From Tetranychus cinnabarinus (lineage: Eukaryota > Arthropoda > Arachnida > Trombidiformes > Tetranychidae): a stretch of 64,000 nt of DNA. Below, in pieces: positions 44,898-57,600 of the stretch. The notes beneath the pieces are model-generated. The model saw only the letters and a program-made list of their open reading frames with translations. It was not told where the DNA came from and did not search any database. Both the position numbers and the translations under genes were made by a program. Every line of letters begins with the position of its first letter. Position 1 is the first letter of the stretch. The stretch is from positions 10,292,001-10,356,000 of the forward strand of contig WHVY01000003.1 of assembly GCA_022266195.1 (NCBI GenBank). Direction: 5' to 3'.

Positions 44898-45989
44898 AAC
44901 TGGACTATCAAAATTTAGTCTAAAAACATTCAAAAGTCTAATAAATTGGAAAAATTAGTCCATTAAAGTAACCCAAAGACATACAGCAATTCAAAACAGA
45001 AACAAATGTGAATTATATGCACTGCCATCTATTGAATTTACGTATAGAAAAGAAACAGCGGTTAAAAGAAAAATTAAAACAGCATCCAACATAATTGATT
45101 TAATTGCTGAACTATTACTTAAAAGATGATCAAAATTATTGTTCACATAAAAGAATCTAAGTGAAATCAGATAATCTAAGAATGGAATGAGGAAGGGAAG
45201 CTGAAGAGAAATTATTTGAAAGGAGACAAATAAATAGCAAAATTGTAAGTTGGATTGTTTGTTTTTTAAAAAAGTATCATAAACCATCTGAAATAAGATC
45301 GTATCAGGAATGAAGAAAGTTAACCAACATACAATTGTTGAAATGATTAAAAGCATAAACCTAAATTAGATGCGTTCATTAAGATTGACTGTTGTCAGAA
45401 AATCAACCTTCTCATGATTCAAACAATAGTTAACTTTCATGGTTTTATGAGTTGAAATGGGTTGCATTTAGCGGCAAAATTAGTTAAAAATAATTATATT
45501 GAATCTTTTCATGCTGCAAACAGGAACCAGAAACAAACTCAATTGCGCTTGATGTTGATCTATGGATGCAAAACATAGAGACAATGTTATAAAAATCAAA
45601 ATACATAATAGGGAAAAGTGATGAATATTCTTGTTTTTATTGTGGCAATTGTGGGTTCACTCAAAAAATCGATTATCAAATGTTAAAGCCCACCTTTATA
45701 AATCCTTTTTCACCATAAATTGCCCTTTCCCCAATTGTAAAACCAATTTTAATACAATTACCAACCTTGGTAAACATTTTAGTAAAGTTCACAATAAGTG
45801 ACTCTTTGAATACTGAAAAACTAGATTTCAAACTTATCTATTTTAATGACAAGAAAAAATCAAATTATGTCTAAATATCAAGTCAATAAGACACGAATGA
45901 ATACAAATATTCAAGTAACATTCTTGTTTCATGTCATTTAAATTCATGTATTTGGAGGCTTGGGCAGTGTCCCCATAACTAGGACCTGG
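44898..45989. repeat. uL16m 5' flank and C2H2 fragment, unit 4 copy
   Basis: Near-identical to 32632-33723. It includes the broken C2H2 zinc-finger fragment at 45639-45981. Confidence 0.85.
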
Positions 45990-46247
45990 TTTGCCTGTTA
46001 ATCTAACCGCCAGAATCCACGATCCTAGTGGCTTTTTTCAATCATTAAATACAACCTACAAATGGATTGTAAATGGATTGTAAATGGATCACCTCAAGAG
46101 GGAAGTTATGATCAATTCATCATCCAAAACTTTACCCAGCCTCAAATCAACATCTCAGTTATTGTTTCAGAAATTACAAACACTTCGAAGCGATCTGGCT
46201 TATTCGAAATTTCCTTACATAGTAAAGACCCTAACCCTAGACCCTAA
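45990..46247 (+). pseudogene. TMEM130-like exon-2 shard, unit 4
   Basis: Identical in structure to 33724-33981, including the ATGGATTGTAA duplication. Confidence 0.85.
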
Positions 46248-46737
46248 GCAAAATTCAGATTCCATGAAATGCACCTCTAACCAAAAGTAGGGGGATGTAA
46301 TAGTTGTAAAATTAAGTGTTGAAAATAGAGAAAGGGAAAGCTCAAATTTTTTTTCCCTCTTTCTTTCTACTCTCTTTTTCTCTTTCATTTTCCTTGCTTG
46401 TTTTTGGGGTGTAACAAATTATCTCTTACTTTTTCCTGGTTTTACCATTTTTCCTTTGTTGAAAAAGTATTCTTACTTCAATAAGTAAGTTTTCTTGACC
46501 AAGTGAAGTTGAGTTGAAAATTGTCCATCGGACAGAATTGATATTATTCAAATCAATTTACTATAAATTCAGTTATTTGCTCAAATAATTGTCATCTTCA
46601 TCATCAAAATTACCTTCATCATCATCAATCAGACAAATTATATAAGAAACATTATCGAGCGGATCAATATGGAAAATTGTGGTTCCATATCAAGGACATC
46701 TGATATTTCTGTTGAACTGGCTAAACCAACTGAGACT
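46248..46737 (+). mobile_element. Copia fragments: pol 3' end, polypurine tract, probable LTR, RT shard, unit 4
   Basis: Unit-4 copy of 33982-34471. AATCAGA is at 46627-46633. The LTR-like start TGTAATAG is at 46296. Confidence 0.75.
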
Positions 46738-48164
46738 CTAGTCAGTATTGTTGCCTGTGATTTGATCGAGCTATCGAATGACGAGTCTGTTACAATCGAC
46801 ACCCCGATCACCTTTACAGTGAAAAATTCATATAGAACCATAGCGCCGTCGTATGAATATCGATTCAAATTTAAAAAATGGCCTCAGCACGATCACACCA
46901 TCGTATCAACATCAGATGAAGTGTTTTATTCTGTAATTTTTGAGTCTACTTCACCCGAGGATGTAAGATACTATATGGTATTAGTGGATGTTTGGTTCTG
47001 TAAGAATGGATTACCTATTCATTCAATTGGAGTTGTTTTTACCTCTTTTTATTATTAGGTATTTACTGAATTATTCTCTTTGATTTACTTGCATTTACTA
47101 ACTTAGCAATTTTTTATTCCTCTCTTTTCAGATTCGATTGCCGGATTTATTGATGTAAGCCAAGACATTGATGAGGAAAGATTGAAACATCTTTTCATTT
47201 CTACAGCTTTGCCTGTTGCTCTAACCGTCAAAATCCACGATCCTAGTGACTTTTTTCAATCATTAAACACAACCTACAAATGGATTGTAAACGGATCACC
47301 TCAAGAGGAAAGTTATGATCAATTCATCATCCACAACTTTACTCAGCCTCAAATCAACAACATCTCAGTGATTGTTTCAGCCATTACAAACAATTCGCCA
47401 AAATCTGGTTTTTTCGAAATTTCCTTACATAGTAAAGATCCTATTCACAATTTGACTGCTGATGGACACACCAATGTCGAACTTTCCAGAGATGAAAGCC
47501 TCCAGTTGAATATCAAGATTGATGGAGGAACACCTCCATTTTTTTACTGCTGGGAAATCACAAATTCAACCACTTTGAGAGGAATTTGTAAATTTACAAA
47601 TGAAAGTTCTTTTTCAATTATCAAATATTTCAGGGAAAAAGGAAAGAAAACCTTAATCACAAGAGTTAAAAACGATGTATCATCCTTTACCAAGAACATG
47701 GCCATATTAATTTATGAAAGTAAGTGACACTGACTTCTGAAATCTTTCACTTATTGCAATATTTCTATCAAATTTTAATCACATTCTCTTTTTGTTTTGC
47801 AGTTGAGCATCGAACGCAACTGAGTTTTGTTTTGGTACCTGTTTGCAGCAAAATCATTGCCATTTTCATCATAATTGCGGGCATCGCCATTTATATGAAA
47901 AAGAGGAATGAACGCACAACTGAAGTTGCTGATTTTGATTTTCAATCAACTGATGAAAGGATGGAGAGGACGTTTTCGGAAAGAATTCGTGGTAATTTTC
48001 ATTCGATTCCGAGAAACGTTTACTACTTGTGCTATCTCAGCAGCTACCAAAATATTCCTGATGAAGATGATATTTTACCTGCTGAGCCCAACATCAGTGA
48101 ATGTAATATAAGGTTTAGTGGCGATCTCGACGATTCTGGCGTATCTGGTGATTTTAGATCTTGA
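46669..48164 (+). pseudogene. TMEM130-like gene 4, chimeric and frameshifted
   Basis: Exons 46669-47058, 47132-47719 and 47803-48164 match the others, with the same Copia-derived first residues as genes 2 and 3 and the same exon-2 start as gene 3. One T is missing in the T-run near 47041-47050, so exon 1 ends in TAT TAT TAG immediately before the GT donor: a premature stop at codon 130. Exon 3 is the long-tail type (TTEVADFDFQSTDERMERTF) as in gene 1, and the membrane span carries a Lys (VCSKIIAIF) where others have Ile. Exons 2-3 remain open, so inactivation is recent, or the T-run is miscalled. Confidence 0.8.
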
Positions 48165-48569
48165 AGCTCTAATTCTTTTAATTAAATAAGATGCTTTTAA
48201 ATTCAAATGATCTGAAGAGGCTGAGTTTCAGTCCATATTGTTTTGGATTTCAGCAATAGGCAAACCTATTATATTTTTACACGATATTATCTCAATTTGT
48301 AACCGTACCAGTCAATTATAAATTTACCTCATCCATCTAATTTAAGGTTTAGTGGCGATCTCGATGGTTCTGGCGTATCTGGTTATTTTAGATCTTGAAG
48401 CTCTAATTCTTTTAATTGGTTGAGGTTTGTAAATTGAAATGTAGTCTCTACGGATTGAACCAGTCTGGACGGAATTAAAATGAATTGTTTAATGATTTTG
48501 TCATTTTGTCATTTCGGCTTCAGTAGAGCTCAATCAGACAACTGTTTGTATTTTAAAAATGAAAATTCA
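48165..48569 (+). repeat. Duplicated TMEM130-like 3' end after gene 4
   Basis: The gene 4 3' flank and one more shard of the 3' end (about 48335-48400, NLRFSGDLDGSGVSGYFRS-like) precede the Copia fragment. Confidence 0.7.
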
Positions 48570-49552
48570 ATAAGAAGTTTATATTTTACTATATGTTGAT
48601 GATTTTTCGTTATTTGGTGAGTCAATTGAATTGATTGAAATACTCAAGAGTCAACTCAAATCTCGGTTCTTGATGAAAGATCTTGGTATTGCTCGAAGTT
48701 TTCTTGGTATTGAATATACTTACAATTCAGAATCTGGTTGAATTTCAATGAATCAGACAAATTATATAAGAAAAATTATCGAGCGGTTCAATATTGAAAA
48801 TTGTGAGGCATATCAACTACATCTGATATTTCTGTTAAACTGGCTAAACCAATCGAGACAAATAAAAAAACAAGAATACCCGTATTCAGATGCTGTTGGA
48901 GCTTTGATTTACTTGTCAACTTGTACACGTCCAGATATTGCGTTCTCGGTAGGAGTTGTTAGCCAATTTATGTTAAATTACGATCAAAGTCATTGATTAG
49001 CAGTAAAAAGGATTTACCGATATTTAAAAGGTACCAAGAATTATTGTTTCAATTTCAGTAAAACAAATGAACCAATATTAATTGATTGCTCAGATGTTGT
49101 TTTAGCATCATCTAACACTGATGGAGAGAGTAGTAGTGGTTTGACCATTTTCAATTTCGAGAATATAATCACTTGGTGTAGCAAAAAGCAATCAACAGTT
49201 TCAGAATCAACCTCAGAAGCTGAATATTTATCCCTAACTGTCTGTACAAAAAGAGATTATTTGGTTGAAATCGTTATTGTCTGAACTTGGTTTCATTTTA
49301 AATTAGCCTGTCGTTCTAAAAGAAGACAATCAATGCGCTATTGATCTAGCCCACAATCCAGTGTCCCAGTCAAGATCAAAACATATTGATATAAGGTATA
49401 ATTTCATTCGAGAAAAGGTCAAAATCAAGGAAATTAAAATAGAGTATCTGGAGACAATCAAAATGATAGCTGACATAATGACAAAGCCTTCACCAAAAGA
49501 TAAGTTTGAACAATTCAGACTTGAACTGAAACTAATTGATAACATGAATTGA
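48570..49552 (+). mobile_element. Copia retrotransposon pol remnant (RT to RNase H)
   Basis: LLYVDDFSLFGESIELIEIL, SMNQTNYIRKIIERFNIENC, YPYSDAVGALIYLSTCTRPD and IAFSVGVVSQFM are Copia reverse transcriptase. The RNase H part follows (SNTDGESSSGLTIFNF, WCSKKQSTVSESTSEAEYLS, SRSKHIDIRYNFIREKV), ending MIADIMTKPSPKDKFE near 49552. At least two stops and two frameshifts make it non-functional. It keeps contiguous the two RT parts that are separated in units 2 and 3, and so provides the reference for the chimeric first exons. Confidence 0.93.
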
Positions 49553-49904
49553 GTAGGAGAGTTGGAAAGGCAAATCACATACATAGTTTTGTATCAATTT
49601 AAGGGATATTTAATTTTTCAGTAAAAGGGAATCATTGTTGACCATTAATATCCAAAGCAAATCATTTGTTAACAAGCTAAGCTATAAGTCAGGTTAATTA
49701 GTATTTCAATCCATTCAGTTGTAACCGTCGTTTCTATTCACCATTAAAGATTTCTTGTTTAACTTGAACTGAAATATTTCAACTGTGATAAGTATCAAAG
49801 AAAGTGCAAAACAAAACTACCGCCAGAAGCTGTCCATTCAATCAAATCAAGTATCATCTATCAAAGTATTGAATCCAAAAATAATTCCTGTGTAAACATA
49901 GGCT
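49553..49904. other. Region after Copia pol, possibly LTR remnant
   Basis: GAGTAGGAGAG just after the pol stop could be a polypurine tract. No repeat of the following sequence was found in the window, so an LTR cannot be confirmed. Confidence 0.35.
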
Positions 49905-50066
49905 TACCCACCTTACCACATGTAAATCGGTTTGTTTTGATTTTGTTCAATCCTTGGATTTAGTAGCTTTAATTATCAATAGTTATTAATATTAAGTGAT
50001 TAAAATTTATATTACAGTTACATAATCTGATTTAAGTAATTTACAATCCTTCAATCATGGAAGGCT
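49905..50066 (+). repeat. Duplicate of the BRF2 5' flank
   Basis: From ACCCACCTTACCACATGTAA to CCTTCAATCATGGA the sequence matches the ~150 bp ahead of the BRF2 start codons (17302-17458 and 51147-51304), including the position of the ATG. It is followed by the 3' end of the chemoreceptor pseudogene rather than by BRF2. Confidence 0.85.
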
Positions 50067-50074
50067 ACACCTGC

Positions 50075-50914
50075 TTAACTTTTTCCTCCTAATATATTCA
50101 CAATGTTGACTATGCTGAACAAAATGAACTGGGAATAAAACAAAGCAATGTAATGACGGGCAAATTTTTCTGCTTCTTGAGATGCTCGAACGGCACAGCT
50201 GTACATTATACGGTTACGTCTTAATTCCGACAACATTGAACTGGGTGAAGTTAGCTTGAAATGTGCCAAATGATGGTTTATGTATTGGAAAGCAGCCTTC
50301 AAGCAAATGCAAAGATCTACAATCGAGTGAACGAGGAAAAAGTGCGAACTTATTTATGCTGTATCAATTATTAGAGAGATAATGTAGGGAATTCCAACAT
50401 TAAGCTGCAGGATGAAAAAGCATCCGTTGACAATCATAAGGTAAGAAATTAGAGTAAAAAGGAAAAACCAATTTTTAATTCTTCGTTCTCGTTTAATCTG
50501 TTTGACACTTTTCTCGTCACTTTCCAGCTCCATTTGATTCAATTGTAGCGTGTATTCCGCAAACGCTGTCCAGTCCAGAGCAAACATTACAATCGCAAAA
50601 CGAGAAAAATAAACTGCATAGTGGATCATGTATCGTATGCTCTGTGATTCAATAAATTTAGTGGCCATTGGGCAATATGGAAGTTTAATAATCCATTGCA
50701 TGTCTCTAATTAACCCAAAAAATCCAAGAGACAATACTGTAAACCATCGAGGAAAGGACGATAACATTAGGTCATACTTGATCATAAAGCCTTTGGGAAC
50801 AATTGAGTCGGTTTGGACTTCATCCATACTGCAATACCAGTTCAACACCTTTGAATATCTCGGTGTATGCGTTAACTGTTTGTCAAAATGATGGTAATCT
50901 TGATTCTCAAATGT
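50075..50914 (-). pseudogene. 7TM chemoreceptor-like pseudogene, copy 2
   Basis: Identical or nearly identical to 16229-17068 (offset 33,846), with the same in-frame TAA between the hydrophobic segments (at 50354-50356). Confidence 0.6.
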
Positions 50915-51299
50915 TCAATTTCTGATCTAGTTGTGAGTTCATCGAGTAAAGTAACTATCAAAGAAATTGATCATTTATTATTGATTACTTTAATGTGGTC
51001 AATTTTTTAATCATGCCCTGGAAACTGTTATAATCAATCATAACCAGATATGTAATTCAAGATGAATCTTCATAATTGGACATTGATTTTAAATTGTCAC
51101 TCATCAATCAAATGTTGGCGCCTTGTGCTACAGAGCCCCCTGACGTTTACCCACCTTACCACATGTGAATCGGTTTGTTTTGATTTTGTTCAATCCTTGG
51201 ATTTAGTATCTTTAATAATCAATAGTTATTAAAATTAAGTGATTAAAATTTATATTACAGTAACATAATCTGATTTAAGTAATTTAAAATCCTTCAATC
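50915..51299. promoter_or_regulatory. BRF2 copy 2 upstream region
   Basis: Near-identical to 17069-17453. Confidence 0.45.
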
Positions 51300-52513
51300 A
51301 TGGATAACATACAGTGCTTTAATTGCAGCTCCAAATCAATTGATGTTGAACATGTAAGTTTAGTAACAGTTTTTATTGCGTTCTATTTCCATCAACAATT
51401 TTACTCATTTCTTATTTTATTTTTTGCTTACAGGGTAGCTGGATTTGTTTAAATTGTGGACTTATTGTTGCAGATAAAAGTCAGTTTCAATCAAATGCTG
51501 AACATGAAGGCTTAACTTACACCAATAATAGTTTTTTTGATGGCTATCGAGGGTTACCCAATTCTGTCAAACATTCTCTTCATCGAAAAGCAATCGCACC
51601 GGCCTGTAAAAATGCTTTAGAAAGGACAAAAAGACTTGGTGAATATTTCAAGTTCAGTCCTACCATGATGCAAAACTTATTGGACATCTTTCAAACGCTG
51701 TTAAAATCATCAATCTTCATCAAAAAGTATACCAAAAACAAAGCTATACTTGGTGGTGTTGTAGCCTTCATTGTTACTAATCAAGCTGGAATGATATTAC
51801 CAATGGATACAATTTGTGGACGAGTTGGTTGTAGTTTAGCTGAATTTAAATCAATTTTTAATATGGTTCTTGAAGCTAACCCAAGTCTGAAACCAACGCC
51901 GAAACCAATTAATGATCTCATACCTCACACTCTAAATGAGGCAAAATTTGATGAATCTGAATCAAAAGTGATTAATGAACGTACTGATGGTCTAGTCAAA
52001 TTAGTTAAAGATGCAAATCTAATGGATGGTAAACATCCAACCTATGTGATTCAGGCAGCTCTCTGTTTAGCTTGGAAATCTGTCAAACCAAAGGAAAGAG
52101 GATCAAATAAGATAAACTTTAAAAAATTTTGTAGTATTTGTAAATTACCATATTCTGAAACTGGTAACCAACGATTCAAAGAGTTACTCGATTTCGCATG
52201 TACATTGGTCACGTATTTACCATGGACAAAAGTATCAAAGCAGGACACAAAGTCAGATATCGCATTTCACTTGATGGATATCTTGAATCACTCAACCTTA
52301 CTTATCCATCGTCATCGAGAAGCCAATAAACCTAAGATGCCTGTTGTAATTCAAGAAACATCAAATCTCATGAAAAATTACAAACCTGTTATTTATTCTG
52401 AAGAACCCGAAATTTCTGATAAAGAAATAGAAAGTTACATCCGAAGTAAAAAAGAAATAGAGTTTATAAAAGATCTGCAATCGAATTTGCAGTCTTCATC
52501 ATCAAAAGACTAA
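51300..52513 (+). CDS. BRF2: BRF2-like TFIIIB subunit, copy 2
   Basis: Exons 51300-51353 and 51434-52513 encode 377 residues that appear identical to copy 1. The zinc ribbon (Cys 6, 9, 23, 26), cyclin-like repeats and C-terminal motif are all kept. The intron is one T longer than in copy 1. The 3' flank differs by small indels: the hexamer after the stop reads CATAAA instead of AATAAA, and a short duplication AAAATTTCTTTTCAG is inserted near 52550. Both copies could be functional, or the window could reflect recent duplication without selection yet having acted. Confidence 0.92.
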
Positions 52514-52752
52514 ATTCTGGATTAAATAATGCATAAAATTTCTTTCAAAAATTTCTTTTCAGACTCAAGTTTGTTTGTTTATTTTGATGTTGCTGGCAGC
52601 AACTTGCAGCTTTGATTAATTGCAATCGATTTAAATCAATGATCAGTATGAATTATCAGCTGGTTCTCTCTCTCTCTCTGTCATCTTTGTTGTGCTTTGT
52701 CTCATAACACGTTCTAGATTTATTTTATGAAAGTTCAATTTTCTGATTAATT

Positions 52753-54125
52753 ATGAGCAGTTTATCATATTTTTTCATTTTGACTCTAGTCAGTATTGTT
52801 ACCTGTGATTGGATCGAGCTATCAAATGACGGACCTGTTACAATCGACACCCCGATCACCTTTACAGTGAAAAATTCATATAGAACCATAGCGCCGTCGT
52901 ATGAATATCGATTCAAATTTAAAAAATGGCCTCAGCACGATCACACCATCGTATCAACATCAGATGAAGTGTTTTATTCTGTAATTTTTGAGTCTACTTC
53001 ACCCGAGGATGCAGGATACTATATGGTATTAGTTGATGTTTGGTTCTGTAAGAATGGGTTACCTATTCATTCAATTGAAGTTGTTTTTACCTCTTTTTTA
53101 TTATTAGGTATTTACTTAATATTTTCCTTGATTTACTTGCATTTACTAACTTAGCAATTTTTTCTTCCTCTCTTTTCAGATTTCATTACCGGTTTTATTG
53201 ATGTGAACCAGGACATTGATATGGAGAGTTTGAAAAACAATTTCGTATCTACAACATCACCTGTTAATCTAACCGCCAGAATCCACGATCCTAGTGACTT
53301 TTTTCAATCATTAAACACAACCTACAAATGGATTGTAAACGGATCACCTCAAGAGGAAAGTTATGATCAATTCATCATCCAAAACTTTACTATGCCTCAA
53401 ATCAACAACATCTCAGTGATTGTTTCAGCCATTACAAACAATTCGCCAAAATCTGGTTTTTTCGAAATTTCCTTACATAGTAAAGATCCTATTCACAATT
53501 TGACTGCTGATGGACACACCAATGTCGAACTTTCCAGAGATGAAAGCCTCCAGTTGAATATCAAGATTGATGGAGGAACACCTCCATTTTTTTACTGCTG
53601 GGAAATCACAAATTCGACCACTTTGGGAGGAATTTGTAAATTTACAAATGAAAGTTCTTTTTCAATTATAAAATATTTCAGGGAAAAGGGAAAGAAAACC
53701 TTAATCACAAGAGTTAAAAACGATGTATCATCCTTTACCAAGAACATGACCATATTAATTTATGAAAGTAAGTGACACTGACTTCTGAAATCTTTCACTT
53801 ATCGCAATATTTCTATCAAATTTTAATCACATTTTCTTTTTGTTTTGCAGTTGAGCATCGAACGCAACTGAGTTTTGTTTTGGCTTTTGTTTGCAGCATA
53901 ATCATTGCCATTCTCATCATAATTGCGGGCATCGCCATTTACATGAAAAAGAGGAATGAACGGAGAGGAGCAGAGAGGAACGTTCTCCACTTATGCCATC
54001 TCAGCTACCAAAATATTCCCAGTGAAGATGATATTTTACCTGCTGAGTCCAACATCAGCGAATGTAATTTAAGGTTTAGTGGCGATTTCGATGATTCTGT
54101 CATATCTGGTGATTTTAGATCTTGA
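52753..54125 (+). CDS. TMEM130-like type I membrane protein, gene 5
   Basis: Exons 52753-53107, 53180-53767 and 53851-54125 (phase 1 introns, 72 and 83 bp) give 405 residues. It has the native signal peptide of gene 1 (MSSLSYFFILTLVSIVTC), but the rest of exon 1 (FKFKKWPQHDHTIVSTSDEV, LVDVWFCKNGLPIHS) is of the gene 2-4 type, and exon 3 is the short-tail type. It follows BRF2 copy 2 just as gene 1 follows copy 1, including the CTCTCTCTCT 5' flank. It is therefore the probable parent type for the chimeric genes, minus the Copia fusion. One membrane span is near residues 318-342. Confidence 0.9.
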
Positions 54126-54665
54126 AGCTCTAATTCTTTAATTAAATAAGATTGTTTTAAATTCAAATGATCTGAAGAGGCTGAGGTTTTTTTGGATTTC
54201 ATCAATAGGCAAACCTATTATATTTTTTACACGATATGATCTCAAATTGTAATCCTACCAGTCAATTATAAATTTACCTCATCCAATTAACACTGATATC
54301 AATTAATAAATTTTTATTTTATATACAAAACATCAAAATTATAACACTGTTGAAGTAAAAATGCCAAGCTCCATTTTTTAAATAATAAATACAAGTCATA
54401 TTTATTCAAGTTGAAGTTCAAATAATTGATCGAATATGCAGAGATTTGTACAAATAATTGAGAAAAAATTGAATAAACAAAGGAAAGAGTTAGAGATGAA
54501 AATAATCAGGATTAGTAATTGTTTAGATTGAGTAAACGAGGTTCAATTTTCCAACTCAAAATAGATATAATTTAATAAAATTGAACAAAAAAACTATCTT
54601 ATGTAAATGAATAAATATTTATAAATGTAAATATCAGTTTAACATAATAAAACAAGCATAGCATT
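54126..54665. other. 3' flank of TMEM130-like gene 5 and intergenic spacer
   Basis: 54126-54555 matches the 3' flanks of genes 2 and 3 (27769-28190). The duplicated cluster ends at about 54555, followed by ~110 bp of unique sequence before the centrosomin-family gene. Confidence 0.7.
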
Positions 54666-57600
54666 TCAATATTTCTTATTTTCCAATTTATGACTGCTTT
54701 TTTTAATCGGCAAACTTTCTATTAAATTTAGCTTGGCCTTTCGCAAAAGTTTATCTGTTTTCCTCAATTGGCGAGTAATTGTTTTTTCCATGCTTTCTTT
54801 TTTTGCTTTAACCTTTTCCAATTGCAATGAAATTGAATTTTCATCTTCAATAGCAAAATTTTTACAAATGCTTCGAAACGAGTTAAATATTTGATGTAAA
54901 TTGGCAAGATTTGGTTGCATTTCAGCGAAGTATTCAGTTAGATTGATTGATTGAAGAATAAAACAATCTCGATACAAATTATCCAAACAATTGAGATACG
55001 ATGATAATTGGTTCAAATTACCACGAAGAAGCTGATAATGGCCGAATGAGATGTAAGCTCGCAGTGTATTCATATCTTGATCTGAGTCACCAATACCAAG
55101 ATCTGGACTAGATAAATTACAGTTTTCTGCATCATCGCCAGTTCCTTTGCCACAGGATTTATCGGTGTAATCTTTTAGATTAAGCTTTTCCATTGAGAAC
55201 AATTTTTTTCCTTTGTTGATTCCTTTCACTTGATTATTGATGATATCATATATTTTGTTGGTAGAGTAGGAAGATGTAATGGAAAATCTTTCATTTGAAG
55301 ATGTTTCATCTTGAGCATAACCCGCGTGATTGTTCAATTTTATGGATCGAACATAATTGGTATCATCGCAGCTTGAGTAACGCGATTTCATGTTGGACCG
55401 ATTATCATTTATACCATTTTTGAAATTAGAACGTGCAAAGAATGGGGTGCTTGTTTTTGAATCCATTTCCTTAAGATATTCACATTCTGAGTAATCAACA
55501 TTCTTAAACATAGGTTTAGCCATTGGTGTTAAAATGGTTTTATATGAAAAGAGTGACTGTTGAGATGTTGAAGGTGATCTAGTTAACTGTTGACTAGAAT
55601 TCAAGTCTTTCATTGTATTGGCTTGGCTTTGGGTACTTGTAGGTGAAAGCCGGCTTTTTATGTCAAGATGATGATGATAAGGAGATTGCTGTGGCTGTTG
55701 GTTTTCATGATTAAGAGAGTATTTGTCTGAATGAGACTTTGTTCTTTCCGCAAATTGAACACCTTTTTCAGTAGATATTTCAACAGTTTGACTTGATACT
55801 GAGGACAAACACATTGGTTCAGTTGCTGTGCCTTTCTCTTCACATTTTGATTCGGCAACATCAGTCTGTGAACCATTATCTATGCCGTCTCTAGACACCG
55901 TTTGACAAGATTGAGATGATTGATAATGTTTCTTGAGATCTTCATCAGTTTGACTGTGGCAATTGTTGAAACGTTTAAGCTCATCTTTACGACAATAATC
56001 GATTAATCTATCCAAATCATCCGAGCAAACTAACGTTTGGGTCGCCTCATTTACTTTATTAACATTAGATTTATGACGGCCTCGTTGTCTTTCAGCAATA
56101 AACTCACTGAAATCCGATAATAAGCCAAGTGATGACATACCTGCTGAGAAATAAAAAAAAGTAATTAGTTGGGTTGAATAACAGATGATTTTTTACCTAA
56201 ATACTATCTTCCGCATCTCTAAACCAAACATTAACTGGATCATCTAGATTGATAGCTTTCCAATGGAATAGCAAACAAAAAGTAAATAAGATTGAAAGCT
56301 GACAAATGTGGATAATGATTAACATTTGATGGAAATTATTTTCATTGAGTAATCTTTTGAGATTAAAGCTGATTCTGATCCCAAGAATGATAATGTTTGG
56401 TTCTGTGAGTTGAGAAAAGAGTATTTCAATTTGGTATTTTGGATGCAAATGAAATGGTGCAAAAGTGTGCATTAAGCGTCCAATCTTGCATAACAACTGG
56501 TAAATTTGGTGCCAAAAATGTGCAAATAGGGAATGATGGGGATAAGTTGTTGGTGCAATTGTGGACCTATTTCTCACCCGAACTAGAAAGTCTTTTCATT
56601 CGACTTTTTAGAGGGACTCGAGCTGCTGAGTTAAGCGTGTTCAAATCAGTGCAAGTTTCGATTCCGATTCGTGATTTTGAGACATTACGATCGGGTTCAG
56701 ACCATTCTTCCTCCGATTCAGATGAAATATTGTACAGAAAATTTTTATGCTTCAAATATTCACTCCTTTCTTTATCAGCCAAATTAATCTCAATCAAGGG
56801 ATTACCTCGGTTCCTATTTTCAATCATATTAAACATTTCTGGATAGAGTCGTCTTTGGTGTAGACCATTTCCACCATCAAATTCATCTAATGAAAGAAAT
56901 CAAAAATAGAATTAAAATCAAGTTCCAAAATCATGGGAAGAGGTTTGGAAAGAAAAGATAAATCAAAAGCATAAACAATGATTTGAAAGAGGTTCAAGAG
57001 GACAAAGTTTAAAATACATTTTCAAATTAATAAGTCATTCCAAGAGTGGGAGTCAGAAGCCTATTTGAAAATAGAGTAAAGGAAACTGATCGTAACACTG
57101 ATTTTATCAACAAAAGAGATTTTAGATTATAATTAGCGCCAAGAATAGATTAGATTTAAATAGGATGTCAATTTTGGGTTGCTAATAAAGTTTCCATGAC
57201 ATAATAGAAGATTTTCAACTCGCATCTGATTTTATAGTAAATTTTGTAATAAAAAAGCATATGTTTAAATGAGAAAACGTTGATTGTGCATCTAATTTAG
57301 TTTAAGGCTAAAAGATTACTTTCTGGTTTTCAGTAGTTGATGTCTTACACTATGATAGAGCTTATTTAGCAACTATTTCAACTGGAAATGAATTATTAAC
57401 ATGGATTGTATGAAAAAAATAGTGTAAGGAAGCATTTTCCCAGTTTTACAGTCTTTTCATCCTCTTATGCAAAGATTTTTGTTTTTGCCTAAGTCTTTGT
57501 GCTTAAATAATATCACATGTGTGGTAACCATGTCGAGAAAGGAACCAAAATTTGGCAGGAAGTTCTGGTTCGTCCTCCTTTCATCTTCTTCTTCTCTAGG

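Noticed and set aside
56439..56846. Plus-strand 135-codon frame
   Set aside because: It is the antisense shadow of the third centrosomin-family exon and the adjoining intron.
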